64,000 nucleotides of DNA from Litoditis marina (Eukaryota; Nematoda; Chromadorea; Rhabditida; Rhabditidae): positions 16,746,257-16,810,256 of the forward strand of contig OZ038433.1 of NCBI GenBank assembly GCA_964036275.1, written 5' to 3'. The notes beneath the pieces were generated by a model. That model ran no database searches. It had not been told where the DNA came from and saw only the letters and a list, made by a program, of their open reading frames with translations. The translations under genes were made by a program, and so were the position numbers. This document shows positions 41,301-54,590 of this stretch, piece after piece. Numbering within the stretch: position 1 is the first letter of the stretch; each line of letters starts with the position of its first letter.

Positions 41301-44300
41301 CATCCACCGTACCCAGAATGAAAAACCTCGAAATATTTTTGGATAAATGATATCAGTGACTTGCTGGGAACCTTTTGAAACCAAATTTGACTCCATATGT
41401 CACGATTGGACGATTTTGGTATTTTCGCGATCGTCTGGCAACGATCGTTTTCGAGTTTCTCATCTACCGTACCTAGATTGAAAAACCTCGATATATTTTT
41501 GGATAAATGATATCAGTGACTTGTTAGGAACATTTTGAAACCAAATTTGACTTCATATGTTACGATTGGACGATTTTGGTATTTTCGCGATCGTCTGGCA
41601 ACGATCGTTTTCCAGTTTCTCATCCACCGTACCTAGAATGAAAAACCTCGAAATATTTTTGGATAAATGATATCAGTGACTTGTTAGGAACATTTTGAAA
41701 CCAAATTTGACTTCATATGTTACGATTGGACGATTTTGGTATTTTCGCGATCGTCTGATAACGATCGTTTTCGAGTTTCTCATCTACCGTACCTAGATTG
41801 GAAAACCTTGAAATATTTTTGGATAAATGATATCAGTGATTTGTTAGGAACATTTTGAAACCAAATTTGACTTTATATGTTACGATTGGACGATTTTGGT
41901 ATTTTCGCGATCGTCTGGCAACGATCGTTTTCCAGTTTCTCATCCACCGTACCCAGAATGAAAAACCTCGACATATTTTTGGATAAATGATATCAGTGAT
42001 TTGTTAGGAACATTTTGAAACCAAATTTGACTTTATATGTTACGATTGGACGATTTTGGTATTTTCGCGATCGTCTGGCAACGATCGTTTTCCAGTTTCT
42101 CATCCACCGTACCCAGAATGAAAAACCTCGATATATTTTTGGATAAATGATATCAGTGACTTGTTAGGAACATTTTGAAACCAAATTTGACTTCATATGT
42201 TACGATTGGACGATTTTGGTATTTTCGCGATCGTCTGGCAACGATCGTTTTCCAGTTTCTCATCCACCGTACCTAGAATGAAAAACCTCGAAATATTTTT
42301 GGATAAATGATATCAGTGACTTGTTAGGAACATTTTGAAACCAAATTTGACTTCATATGTTACGATTGGACGATTTTGGTATTTTCGCGATCGTCTGATA
42401 ACGATCGTTTTCGAGTTTCTCATCTACCGTACCTAGATTGGAAAACCTTGAAATATTTTTGGATAAATGATATCAGTGATTTGTTAGGAACATTTTGAAA
42501 CCAAATTTGACTTTATATGTTACGATTGGACGATTTTGGTATTTTCGCGATCGTCTGGCAACGATCGTTTTCCAGTTTCTCATCCACCGTACCCAGAATG
42601 AAAAACCTCGACATATTTTTGGATAAATGATATCAGTGATTTGTTAGGAACATTTTGAAACCAAATTTGACTTTATATGTTACGATTGGACGATTTTGGT
42701 ATTTTCGCGATCGTCTGGCAACGATAGTTTTCCAGTTTCCCATCTACCGTACCCAGAATGAAAAACCTCTAAATATTTTTGGATAAATGATATCAGTGAC
42801 TTGTTAGAAACATTTTGAAACCAAATTTGACTTCATATATTACGATTGGACGATTTTGGTATTTTCGCGATCGTCTGGCAACGATCGTTTTCCAGTTTCT
42901 CATCCACCGTACCTAGAATGAAAAACCTCGACATATTTTTGGATAAATGATATCAGTGACTTGTTAGGAACATTTTGAAACCAAATTTGACTTCATATGT
43001 TACGATTGGACGATTTTGGTATTTTCGCGATCGTCTGGCAACGATCGTTTTCCAGTTTCTCATCTACCGTACCCAGAATGAAAAACCTCTAAACATTTAT
43101 GGATAACTGATATCAGTGACTTGTTAGAAACATTTTGAAACCAAATTTGACTCCATATGTCACGATTGGACGATTTTGGTATTTTCGCGATCGTCTGGCA
43201 ACGATCGTTTTTGAGTTTCTCATCTACCGTACCCAGAATGAAAAACCTCTAAATATTTTTGGATAAATGATATCAGTGACTTGTTAGAAACATTTTGAAA
43301 CCAAATTTGACTTCATATATTACGATTGGACGATTTTGGTATTTTCGCGATCGTCTGGCAACGATCGTTTTCCAGTTTCTCATCCACCGTACCTAGAATG
43401 AAAAACCTCGACATATTTTTGGATAAATGATATCAGTGACTTGTTAGGAACATTTTGAAACCAAATTTGACTTCATATGTTACGATTGGACGATTTTGGT
43501 ATTTTCGCGATCGTCTGGCAACGATCGTTTTCCAGTTTCTCATCTACCGTACCCAGAATGAAAAACCTCTAAACATTTATGGATAAATGATATCAGTGAC
43601 TTGTTAGAAACATTTTGAAACCAAATTTGACTCCATATGTCACGATTGGACGATTTTGGTATTTTCGCGATCGTCTGGCAACGATCGTTTTTGAGTTTCT
43701 CATCTACCGTACCCAGAATGAAAAACCACTGAATATTTCTCGATAAATGATATCAACGACTTGTTGGAAACATTTTGAAACCAAATTTGACTCCATATGT
43801 TACGATTGGACGATTTTGGTATTTTCGCGATCGTCTGGCAACGATCGTTTTCCAGTTTCTCATCCACCGTACCCAGAATGAAAAACCTCGACATATTTTT
43901 GGATAAATGATATCAGTGATTTGTTAGGAACATTTTGAAACCAAATTTGACTTTATATGTTACGATGGGACGATTTTGGTATTTTCGCGATCGTCTGGCA
44001 ACGATCGTTTTCCAGTTTCCCATCTACCGTACCCAGAATGAAAAACCTCTAAATATTTTTGGATAAATGATATCAGTGACTTGTTAGAAACATTTTGAAA
44101 CCAAATTTGACTTCATATATTACGATTGGACGATTTTGGTATTTTCGCGATCGTCTGGCAACGATCGTTTTCCAGTTTCCCATCTACCGTACCCAGAATG
44201 AAAAACCTCTAAATATTTTTGGATAAATGATATCAGTGACTTGTTAGAAACATTTTGAAACCAAATTTGACTTCATATATTACGATTGGACGATTTTGGT

Positions 44301-47300
44301 ATTTTCGCGATCGTCTGGCAACGATCGTTTTCCAGTTTCTCATCCACCGTACCTAGAATGAAAAACCTCGACATATTTTTGGATAAATGATATCAGTGAC
44401 TTGTTAGGAACATTTTGAAACCAAATTTGACTTCATATGTTACGATTGGACGATTTTGGTATTTTCGCGATCGTCTGGCAACGATCGTTTTCCAGTTTCT
44501 CATCTACCGTACCCAGAATGAAAAACCTCTAAACATTTATGGATAAATGATATCAGTGACTTGTTAGAAACATTTTGAAACCAAATTTGACTCCATATGT
44601 CACGATTGGACGATTTTGGTATTTTCGCGATCGTCTGGCAACGATCGTTTTCCAGTTTCCCATCTACCGTACCCAGAATGAAAAACCTCTAAATATTTTT
44701 GGATAAATGATATCAGTGACTTGTTAGAAACATTTTGAAACCAAATTTGACTTCATATATTACGATTGGACGATTTTGGTATTTTCGCGATCGTCTGGCA
44801 ACGATCGTTTTCCAGTTTCTCATCCACCGTACCTAGAATGAAAAACCTCGACATATTTTTGGATAAATGATATCAGTGACTTGTTAGGAACATTTTGAAA
44901 CCAAATTTGACTTCATATGTTACGATTGGACGATTTTGGTATTTTCGCGATCGTCTGGCAACGATCGTTTTCCAGTTTCTCATCTACCGTACCCAGAATG
45001 AAAAACCTCTAAACATTTATGGATAAATGATATCAGTGACTTGTTAGAAACATTTTGAAACCAAATTTGACTCCATATGTCACGATTGGACGATTTTGGT
45101 ATTTTCGCGATCGTCTGGCAACGATCGTTTTTGAGTTTCTCATCTACCGTACCCAGAATGAAAAACCACTGAATATTTCTGGATAAATGATATCAGTGAC
45201 TTGTTGGAAACATTTTGAAACCAAATTTGACTCCATATGTTACGATTGGACGATTTTGGTATTTTCGCGATCGTCTGGCAACGATCGTTTTCCAGTTTCT
45301 CATCCACCGTACCCAGAATGAAAAACCTCGAAATATTTTTGGATAAATGATATCAGTGACTTGTTGGGAACCTTTTGAAACCAAATTTGACTCCATATGT
45401 CACGATTGGACGATTTTGGTATTTTCGCGATCGTCTGGCAACGATCGTTTTCGAGTTTCTCATCTACCGTACCTAGATTGAAAAACCTCGATATATTTTT
45501 GGATAAATGATATCAGTGACTTGTTAGGAACATTTTGAAACCAAATTTGACTTTATATGTTACGATTGGACGATTTTGGTATTTTCGCGATCGTCTGGCA
45601 ACGATCGTTTTCCAGTTTCCCATCTACCGTACCCAGAATGAAAAACCTCTAAATATTTTTGGATAAATGATATCAGTGACTTGTTAGAAACATTTTGAAA
45701 CCAAATTTGACTTCATATATTACGATTGGACGATTTTGGTATTTTCGCGATCGTCTGGCAACGATCGTTTTCCAGTTTCTCATCCACCGTACCTAGAATG
45801 AAAAACCTCGACATATTTTTGGATAAATGATATCAGTGACTTGTTAGGAACATTTTGAAACCAAATTTGACTTCATATGTTACGATTGGACGATTTTGGT
45901 ATTTTCGCGATCGTCTGGCAACGATCGTTTTCCAGTTTCTCATCTACCGTACCCAGAATGAAAAACCTCTAAACATTTATGGATAAATGATATCAGTGAC
46001 TTGTTAGAAACATTTTGAAACCAAATTTGACTCCATATGTCACGATTGGACGATTTTGGTATTTTCGCGATCGTCTGGCAACGATCGTTTTCCAGTTTCC
46101 CATCTACCGTACCCAGAATGAAAAACCTCTAAATATTTTTGGATAAATGATATCAGTGACTTGTTAGAAACATTTTGAAACCAAATTTGACTTCATATAT
46201 TACGATTGGACGATTTTGGTATTTTCGCGATCGTCTGGCAACGATCGTTTTCCAGTTTCTCATCCACCGTACCTAGAATGAAAAACCTCGACATATTTTT
46301 GGATAAATGATATCAGTGACTTGTTAGGAACATTTTGAAACCAAATTTGACTTCATATGTTACGATTGGACGATTTTGGTATTTTCGCGATCGTCTGGCA
46401 ACGATCGTTTTCCAGTTTCTCATCTACCGTACCCAGAATGAAAAACCTCTAAACATTTATGGATAAATGATATCAGTGACTTGTTAGAAACATTTTGAAA
46501 CCAAATTTGACTCCATATGTCACGATTGGACGATTTTGGTATTTTCGCGATCGTCTGGCAACGATCGTTTTTGAGTTTCTCATCTACCGTACCCAGAATG
46601 AAAAACCACTGAATATTTCTGGATAAATGATATCAGTGACTTGTTGGAAACATTTTGAAACCAAATTTGACTCCATATGTTACGATTGGACGATTTTGGT
46701 ATTTTCGCGATCGTCTGGCAACGATCGTTTTCCAGTTTCTCATCCACCGTACCCAGAATGAAAAACCTCGACATATTTTCGGATAAATGATATCAGTGAC
46801 TTGTTAGGAACATTTTGAAACCAAATTTGACTTCATATATTACGATATGACGATTTTGGTATTTTCGCGATCGTCTGGCAACGATCGTTTTCCAGTTTCT
46901 CATCCACCGTACCCAGAATGAAAAACCTCGAAATATTTTTGGATAAATGATATCAGTGACTTGTTGGGAACCTTTTGAAACCAAATTTGACTCCATATGT
47001 CACGATTGGACGATTTTGGTATTTTCGCGATCGTCTGGCAACGATCGTTTTCGAGTTTCTCATCTACCGTACCTAGATTGAAAAACCTCGATATATTTTT
47101 GGATAAATGATATCAGTGACTTGTTAGGAACATTTTGAAACCAAATTTGACTTTATATGTTACGATTGGACGATTTTGGTATTTTCGCGATCGTCTGGCA
47201 ACGATCGTTTTCCAGTTTCCCATCTACCGTACCCAGAATGAAAAACCTCTAAATATTTTTGGATAAATGATATCAGTGATTTGTTAGGAACATTTTGAAA

Positions 47301-48339
47301 CCAAATTTGACTTCATATGTTACGATTGGACGATTTTGGTATTTTCGCGATCGTCTGGCAACGATCGTTTTTGAGTTTCTCATCCACCGTACCTAGAATG
47401 AAAAACCTCGACATATTTTTGGATAAATGATATCAGTGACTTGTTAGAAACATTTTGAAACCAAATTTGACTTCATATGTTACGATTGGACGATTTTGGT
47501 ATTTTCGCGATCGTCTGGCAACGATCGTTTTTGAGTTTCTCATCTACCGTACCCAGAATGAAAAACCACCTAATATTGCTGGATTAATGATATCAGTGAC
47601 TTGTTGGAAACATTTTGAAACCAAATTTGACTCCACATGTTACGATTGGACGATTTTGGTATTTTCGCGATCGTCTGGCAACGATCGTTTTCCAGTTTCT
47701 CATCCACCGTACCCAGAATGAAAAACCTCGACATATTTTTGGACAAATGATATCAGTGATTTGTTAGGAACATTTTGAAACCAAATTTGACTTTATATGT
47801 TACGATTGGACGATTTTGGTATTTTCGCGATCGTCTGGCAACGATCGTTTTCCAGTTTCCCATCTACCGTACCCAGAATGAAAAACCTCTAAATATTTTT
47901 GGATAAATGATATCAGTGACTTGTTAGAAACATTTTGAAACCAAATTTGACTTCATATATTACGATTGGACGATTTTGGTATTTTCGCGATCGTCTGGCA
48001 ACGATCGTTTTCCAGTTTCTCATCCACCGTACCTAGAATGAAAAACCTCGACATATTTTTGGATAAATGATATCAGTGACTTGTTAGGAACATTTTGAAA
48101 CCAAATTTGACTTCATATGTTACGATTGGACGATTTTGGTATTTTCGCGATCGTCTGGCAACGATCGTTTTCCAGTTTCTCATCTACCGTACCCAGAATG
48201 AAAAACCTCTAAACATTTATGGATAAATGATATCAGTGACTTGTTAGAAACATTTTGAAACCAAATTTGACTCCATATGTCACGATTGGACGATTTTGGT
48301 ATTTTCGCGATCGTCTGGCAACGATCGTTTTTGAGTTTC

Positions 48340-50930
48340 TCATCTACCGTACCCAGAATGAAAAACCACTGAATATTTCTGGATAAATGATATCAGTGAC
48401 TTGTTGGAAACATTTTGAAACCAAATTTGACTCCATATGTTACGATTGGACGATTTTGGTATTTTCGCGATCGTCTGGCAACGATCGTTTTCCAGTTTCT
48501 CATCCACCGTACCCAGAATGAAAAACCTCGACATATTTTTGGATAAATGATATCAGTGACTTGTTAGGAACATTTTGAAACCAAATTTGACTTCATATAT
48601 TACGATATGACGATTTTGGTATTTTCGCGATCGTCTGGCAACGATCGTTTTCCAGTTTCTCATCCACCGTACCCAGAATGAAAAACCTCGAAATATTTTT
48701 GGATAAATGATATCAGTGACTTGTTGGGAACCTTTTGAAACCAAATTTGACTCCATATGTCACGATTGGACGATTTTGGTATTTTCGCGATCGTCTGGCA
48801 ACGATCGTTTTCCAGTTTCTCATCCACCGTACCCAGAATGAAAAACCTCGACATATTTTTGGATAAATGATATCAGTGACTTGTTAGGAACATTTTGAAA
48901 CCAAATTTGACTTCATATATTACGATTGGACGATTTTGGTATTTTCGCGATCGTCTGGCAACGATCGTTTTCCAGTTTCTCATCCACCGTACCTAGAATG
49001 AAAAACCTCGACATATTTTTGGATAAATGATATCAGTGACTTGTTAGGAACATTTTGAAACCAAATTTGACTTCATATGTTACGATTGGACGATTTTGGT
49101 ATTTTCGCGATCGTCTGGCAACGATCGTTTTCCAGTTTCTCATCCACCGTACCCAGAATGAAAAACCTCGAAATATTTTTGGATAAATGATATCAGTGAC
49201 TTGTTGGGAACATTTTGAAACCAAATTTGACTTCATATATTACGATATGACGATTTTGGTATTTTCGCGATCGTCTGGCAACGATCGTTTTCCAGTTTCT
49301 CATCCACCGTACCCAGAATGAAAAACCTCGACATATTTTTGGATAAATGATATTAGTGACTTGTTGGGAACCTTTTGAAACCAAATTTGACTTCATATGT
49401 TACGATTGGACGATTTTGGTATTTTCGCGATCGTCTGGCAACGATCGTTTTCCAGTTTCTCATATAACGTACCCAGAATGAAAAACCTCTAAACATTTAT
49501 GGATAAATGATATCAGTGACTTGTTAGGAACATTTTGAAACCAAACTTGACTTCATATGTTACGATTGGACGATTTTGGTATTTTCGCGATCGTCTGGCA
49601 ACGATCGTTTTTGAGTTTCTCATCTACCGTACCCAGAATGAAAAACCACTGAATATTTCTGGATAAATGATATCAGTGACTTGTTGGAAACATTTTGAAA
49701 CCAAATTTGACTCCATATGTTACGATTGGACGATTTTGGTATTTTCGCGATCGTCTGGCAACGATCGTTTTCCAGTTTCTCATCCACCGTACCCAGAATG
49801 AAAAACCTCGACATATTTTTGGATAAATGATATCAGTGACTTGTTAGGAACATTTTGAAACCAAATTTGACTTCATATATTACGATATGACGATTTTGGT
49901 ATTTTCGCGATCGTCTGGCAACGATCGTTTTCCAGTTTCTCATCCACCGTACCCAGAATGAAAAACCTCGAAATATTTTTGGATAAATGATATCAGTGAC
50001 TTGTTGGGAACCTTTTGAAACCAAATTTGACTCCATATGTCACGATTGGACGATTTTGGTATTTTCGCGATCGTCTGGCAACGATCGTTTTCCAGTTTCT
50101 CATCCACCGTACCCAGAATGAAAAACCTCGACATATTTTTGGATAAATGATATCAGTGACTTGTTAGGAACATTTTGAAACCAAATTTGACTTCATATAT
50201 TACGATTGGACGATTTTGGTATTTTCGCGATCGTCTGGCAACGATCGTTTTCCAGTTTCTCATCCACCGTACCTAGAATGAAAAACCTCGACATATTTTT
50301 GGATAAATGATATCAGTGACTTGTTAGGAACATTTTGAAACCAAATTTGACTTCATATGTTACGATTGGACGATTTTGGTATTTTCGCGATCGTCTGGCA
50401 ACGATCGTTTTCCAGTTTCTCATCCACCGTACCCAGAATGAAAAACCTCGAAATATTTTTGGATAAATGATATCAGTGACTTGTTGGGAACATTTTGAAA
50501 CCAAATTTGACTTCATATATTACGATATGACGATTTTGGTATTTTCGCGATCGTCTGGCAACGATCGTTTTCCAGTTTCTCATCCACCGTACCCAGAATG
50601 AAAAACCTCGACATATTTTTGGATAAATGATATTAGTGACTTGTTGGGAACCTTTTGAAACCAAATTTGACTTCATATGTTACGATTGGACGATTTTGGT
50701 ATTTTCGCGATCGTCTGGCAACGATCGTTTTCCAGTTTCTCATATAACGTACCCAGAATGAAAAACCTCTAAACATTTATGGATAAATGATATCAGTGAC
50801 TTGTTAGGAACATTTTGAAACCAAACTTGACTTCATATGTTACGATTGGACGATTTTGGTATTTTCGCGATCGTCTGGCAACGATCGTTTTTGAGTTTCT
50901 CATCTACCGTACCCAGAATGAAAAACCACT
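48340..50930. repeat. 1280-bp higher-order repeat, two copies
   Basis: Eight-monomer block. CATATAACGTACCC at 49461 and 50741, GATATTAGTGAC near 49349 and 50629, and AAACTTGACTTC near 49543 and 50823 all recur at 1280 bp with essentially no other differences. Confidence 0.85.
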
Positions 50931-52917
50931 GAATATTTCTGGATAAATGATATCAGTGACTTGTTGGAAACATTTTGAAACCAAATTCGACTCCATATGT
51001 CACGATTGGCCGATTTTGGTATTTTCGCGATCGTCTGGCAACGATCGTTTTTGAGTTTCTCATCTACCGTACCTAGATTGAAAAACCTCGACATACTTTT
51101 GGATAAATGATATCAGTGACTTGTTAGGAACATTTTGAAACCAAATTTGACTTCATGTGTTACGATTGGACGATTTTGGTATTTTCGCGATCGTCTGGCA
51201 ACGATCGTTTTCCAGTTTCCCATCTACCGTACCCAGAATGAAAAACCTCTAAATATTTTTGGATAAATGATATCAGTGACTTGTTAGAAACATTTTGAAA
51301 CCAAATTTGACTTCATATGTTACGATTGGACGATTTTGGTATTTTCGCGATCGTCTGGCAACGATCGTTTTCGAGTTTCTCATCTACCGTACCTAGATTG
51401 GAAAACCTTGAAATATTTTTGGATAAATGATATCAGTGATTTGTTAGGAACATTTTGAAACCAAATTTGACTTCATATGTTACGATTGGACGATTTTGGT
51501 ATTTTCGCGATCGTCTGGCAACGATCGTTTTTGAGTTTCTCATCTACCGTACCCAGAATGAAAAACCTCTAAATATTTTTGGATAAATGATATCAGTGAC
51601 TTGTTAGAAACATTTTGAAACCAAATTTGACTTCATATGTTACGATTGGACGATTTTGGTATTTTCGCGATCGTCTGGCAACGATCGTTTTCCAGTTTCT
51701 CATCCACCGTACCCAGAATGAAAAACCTCTAAATATTTTTGGATAAATGATATCAGTGACTTGTTAGAAACATTTTGAAACCAAATTTGACTTCATATGT
51801 TACGATTGGACGATTTTGGTATTTTCGCGATCGTCTGGCAACGATCGTTTTCGAGTTTCTCATCTACCGTACCTAGATTGGAAAACCTTAAAATATTTTT
51901 GGATAAATGATATCAGTGATTTGTTAGGAACATTTTGAAACCAAATTTGACTTCATATGTTACGATTGGACGATTTTGGTATTTTCGCGATCGTCTGGCA
52001 ACGATCGTTTTCCAGTCTCCCATCTACCGTACCCAGAATGAAAAACCTCTAAATATTTTTGGATAAATGATATCAGTGACTTGTTACAAACATTTTGAAA
52101 CCAAATTTGACTTCATATGTTACGATTGGACGATTTTGGTATTTTCGCGATCGTCTGGCAACGATCGTTTTCCAGTTTCTCATCCACCGTACCCAGAATG
52201 AAAAACCTCGACATATTTTTGGATAAATGATATCAGTGACTTGTTAGGAACATTTTGAAACCAAATTTGACTTCATATGTTACGATTGGACGATTTTGGT
52301 ATTTTCGCGATCGTCTGGCAACGATCGTTTTCCAGTCTCCCATCTACCGTACCCAGAATGAAAAACCTCTAAATATTTTTGGATAAATGATATCAGTGAC
52401 TTGTTACAAACATTTTGAAACCAAATTTGACTTCATATGTTACGATTGGACGATTTTGGTATTTTCGCGATCGTCTGGCAACGATCGTTTTCCAGTTTCT
52501 CATCCACCGTACCCAGAATGAAAAACCTCGACATATTTTTGGATAAATGATATCAGTGACTTGTTAGGAACATTTTGAAACCAAATTTGACTTCATATAT
52601 TACGATTGGACGATTTTGGTATTTTCGCGATCGTCTGGCAACGATCGTTTTCCAGTTTCTCATCCACCGTACCTAGAATGAAAAACCTCGACATATTTTT
52701 GGATAAATGATATCAGTGATTTGTTAGGAACATTTTGAAACCAAATTTGACTTCATATGTTACGATTGGACGATTTTGGTATTTTCGCGATCGTCTGGCA
52801 ACGATCGTTTTTGAGTTTCTCATCCACCGTACCTAGAATGAAAAACCTCGACATATTTTTGGATAAATGATATCAGTGACTTGTTAGAAACATTTTGAAA
52901 CCAAATTTGACTTCATA

Positions 52918-52979
52918 TAAGACGGTTCCAACTAAACTTTTTGAAAAACTGCCTCTTTTTTCCGAAATCCTGTCATTGG
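52918..52979 (+). repeat. left terminal inverted repeat of element 2
   Basis: About 62 bp, starting TAAGACGGTTCCAACTAAAC and including TTTTTTCCGAAATCCTGTCA. It matches the reverse complement of 55770-55831 with a handful of substitutions. Confidence 0.85.
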
Positions 52980-53722
52980 GAATCCAGGTATAATAAGTTT
53001 AGATGAACGGCCAGATTGGCAGCTAGAGAGCAATTGTGCCAACGTGTTCTTGCCATTTGATAAAACCTCTGTAGACTTATTAACATGTGCCAATAAGGTT
53101 CATTGCGAATGACAAGTGTCAATGAGAATGAGTGCTGGTGACACATGATAAAACAATTACATCAGCTGGCATATGCCAAAAAAGTTAATAAGTCAAATTG
53201 TCAATCGAAAAACAAAAATATTAAACACACGGTCAAAATGAAGTCAGTCATTAGATTATATAGTTGTTAGCACCAAAAATATATAGTTGTTAGCACTCAA
53301 GAAGTAGTACGAAAAAAAAGTAGTCCATTGCTCTACCGAGGGCGAGACAATCTAACAGAAAAAAAACAGGAAATGTTCTATAACCGGGGTATTGCACCTA
53401 TTACAACCATAACAGCAATGAGTACACTTGAAATACGTTAGACAAGTATGTTCAATACGAAAACAGGAAAATTAGTCAATAAGTTACAGGAATCTCGGTT
53501 CGTGAGCAATGGAAAATATGTTAATAGCTGGATAATCATAAGTATAGTTCCACGACTGGCCGAAAACGTTAAAACTAGAATTAACTGTGATTATGCGGAG
53601 CAAACGTGTTAAAATAAAACGAACATAGAAAGCAAGAGGGTACACGAACGACCAAACTAATCTTTCAAATTGACGAAAATCTGGGTAAATTTGTTATAAG
53701 AAACATAAATACATCTCACTCC
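52980..53722. other. element 2 left subterminal region
   Basis: AT-rich, with no coding frame recognised. It holds the palindromic motifs ATGACAAGTGTCAA (53109-53122) and CTGGCATATGCCAA (53166-53179), plus looser sites such as GTGACACATGATAA near 53138. Two direct copies of ATATAGTTGTTAGCAC lie near 53257-53297, about 22 bases apart. Confidence 0.6.
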
Positions 53723-54413
53723 TTATACAATTTTCCTAAGAGGCGTAAATTGAGAAGAAAAGCTGCCACTGATATCCACTTTTTCTTGACGTGCGCATAT
53801 GCCACCTAGACGATCTTGAGAACAGAAGGACGGACGACGCTCAAATCTGAAAAAAAAAACACAATTAACAAAGTGCAAAAACAGATTACTGTTAGACATT
53901 ATAATGCCACATACGCAGATACGAGATTCTTGTTTGAAGGCAAAACAAGCTGTAAGCAAAAACAGCGTGATGAGGTGACAAAGAAGAAGTCTAAAAAAGA
54001 AATTGTGATAGCTATAACAGGTAATAGCGGCTAACAGTGAAGGGTTACGAAAACGTGGCTTTGAACTTTCACATGGCGTTTTTCCGAGTGGGATGAAAAA
54101 AACAAAATGAAAATACATAAACATGAAGAACTATAGGGATAACTCACTTTTATTGAGGAAAACGACTCCTTCACGATAAAAACCGATGGCACACACGGCA
54201 CAGTACCCTGAAAATACTGACATAGAAACAACAGAAGAACTGAGGTGAATGAAAGAAACATAAATGACAAAAAACACAAAAAAAAACACAAAAGTTTAGA
54301 AAATGGAACGGTTAATTTATTAAACTACGCTGGCTGCTGTTGACGAACGACGCGGCGCGGTCGCGCTGCGGTTGACGTTTTTGAATTTCGGACCGCCGCC
54401 AGCTGCTGTAAAA
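53723..54413 (-). CDS. candidate spliced exons of an unidentified minus-strand gene in element 2
   Basis: Four stretches have nematode-like splice signals on the minus strand. One starts at about 54410 after TTTTTTTACAG, is GC-rich, and ends at a GTAGTTT donor or at an in-frame stop beside AATAAA. A 60-base exon (54207-54148) lies between ATTTTCAG and GTGAGTTAT. One lies at about 53955-53889 after TTGCTTACAG and before a 43-base intron GTAATC...TTTTTTTTTTCAG. The last runs from 53846. Joining the first three in the compatible phase gives an Arg-rich tail, then YCAVCAIGFYREGVV and CFAFKQESRICVCG, a Cys-rich segment suggestive of metal binding. The final exon then runs only to a quick stop; its long frame (ERRPSFCSQDRLGGICARQ to 53723) is in another phase. 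No family was recognised. The exon joins are inference, and the exons could be decayed. Confidence 0.25.
54340..54413. other. GC-rich block inside element 2
   Basis: About 75 bases rich in CG (CGACGCGGCGCGGTCGCGCTGC and GACCGCCGCCAGC) in an otherwise AT-rich element. It is open on both strands, so the coding strand cannot be decided from the frame; the minus strand has the better acceptor (TTTTTTTACAG at its edge). It may be part of a captured exon. Confidence 0.45.
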
Positions 54414-54590
54414 AAATGATTTTCATTATTAGTTTTTGTGCTATTTCGCATATTTTTGTTTCATTAGTTCATGTAAGTCACGTTTAACCCACTGGTGTCA
54501 TTCGATGCCAATGTATGTTGTCATTCTTTGGTTTTTCATGGAATGTTTCTGTATTTTTCTAATTTGTGTAATTGTATTTTTATATTTCAG

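Larger units (their letters stand above)
6072..52917. repeat. 160-bp satellite, array segment 2 (main block)
   Basis: About 293 monomers in one orientation. The part before about 26 kb mixes 146-, 153-, 159-, 160- and 161-bp variants; from about 28 kb to the end nearly every monomer is exactly 160 bp. The hairpin region TTTTCGCGATCGTCTGGC...ACGATCG is nearly invariant, whereas the CCTCTAAATATTTTTGGAT part and the ATATGTTACG junction define subfamilies (CTAAATA, CGAAATA, CGACATA, CTGAATA; ATGTTACG, ATGTCACG, ATATTACGATATG). Other markers include a TTTTATATATAAATG variant (for example near 8873 and 11093) and a 6-bp duplication GTTAAATGTTACG (near 20302 and 23973). The minus strand shows many overlapping ORFs of 60-90 residues that merely repeat the monomer; 160 is not a multiple of three, so frames rotate and close. 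Confidence 0.98.

Noticed and set aside
39427..47721. Plus-strand ORFs in the array (39427-39618 and 47455-47721)
   Set aside because: Chance openings caused by indel or substitution variants of the monomer.
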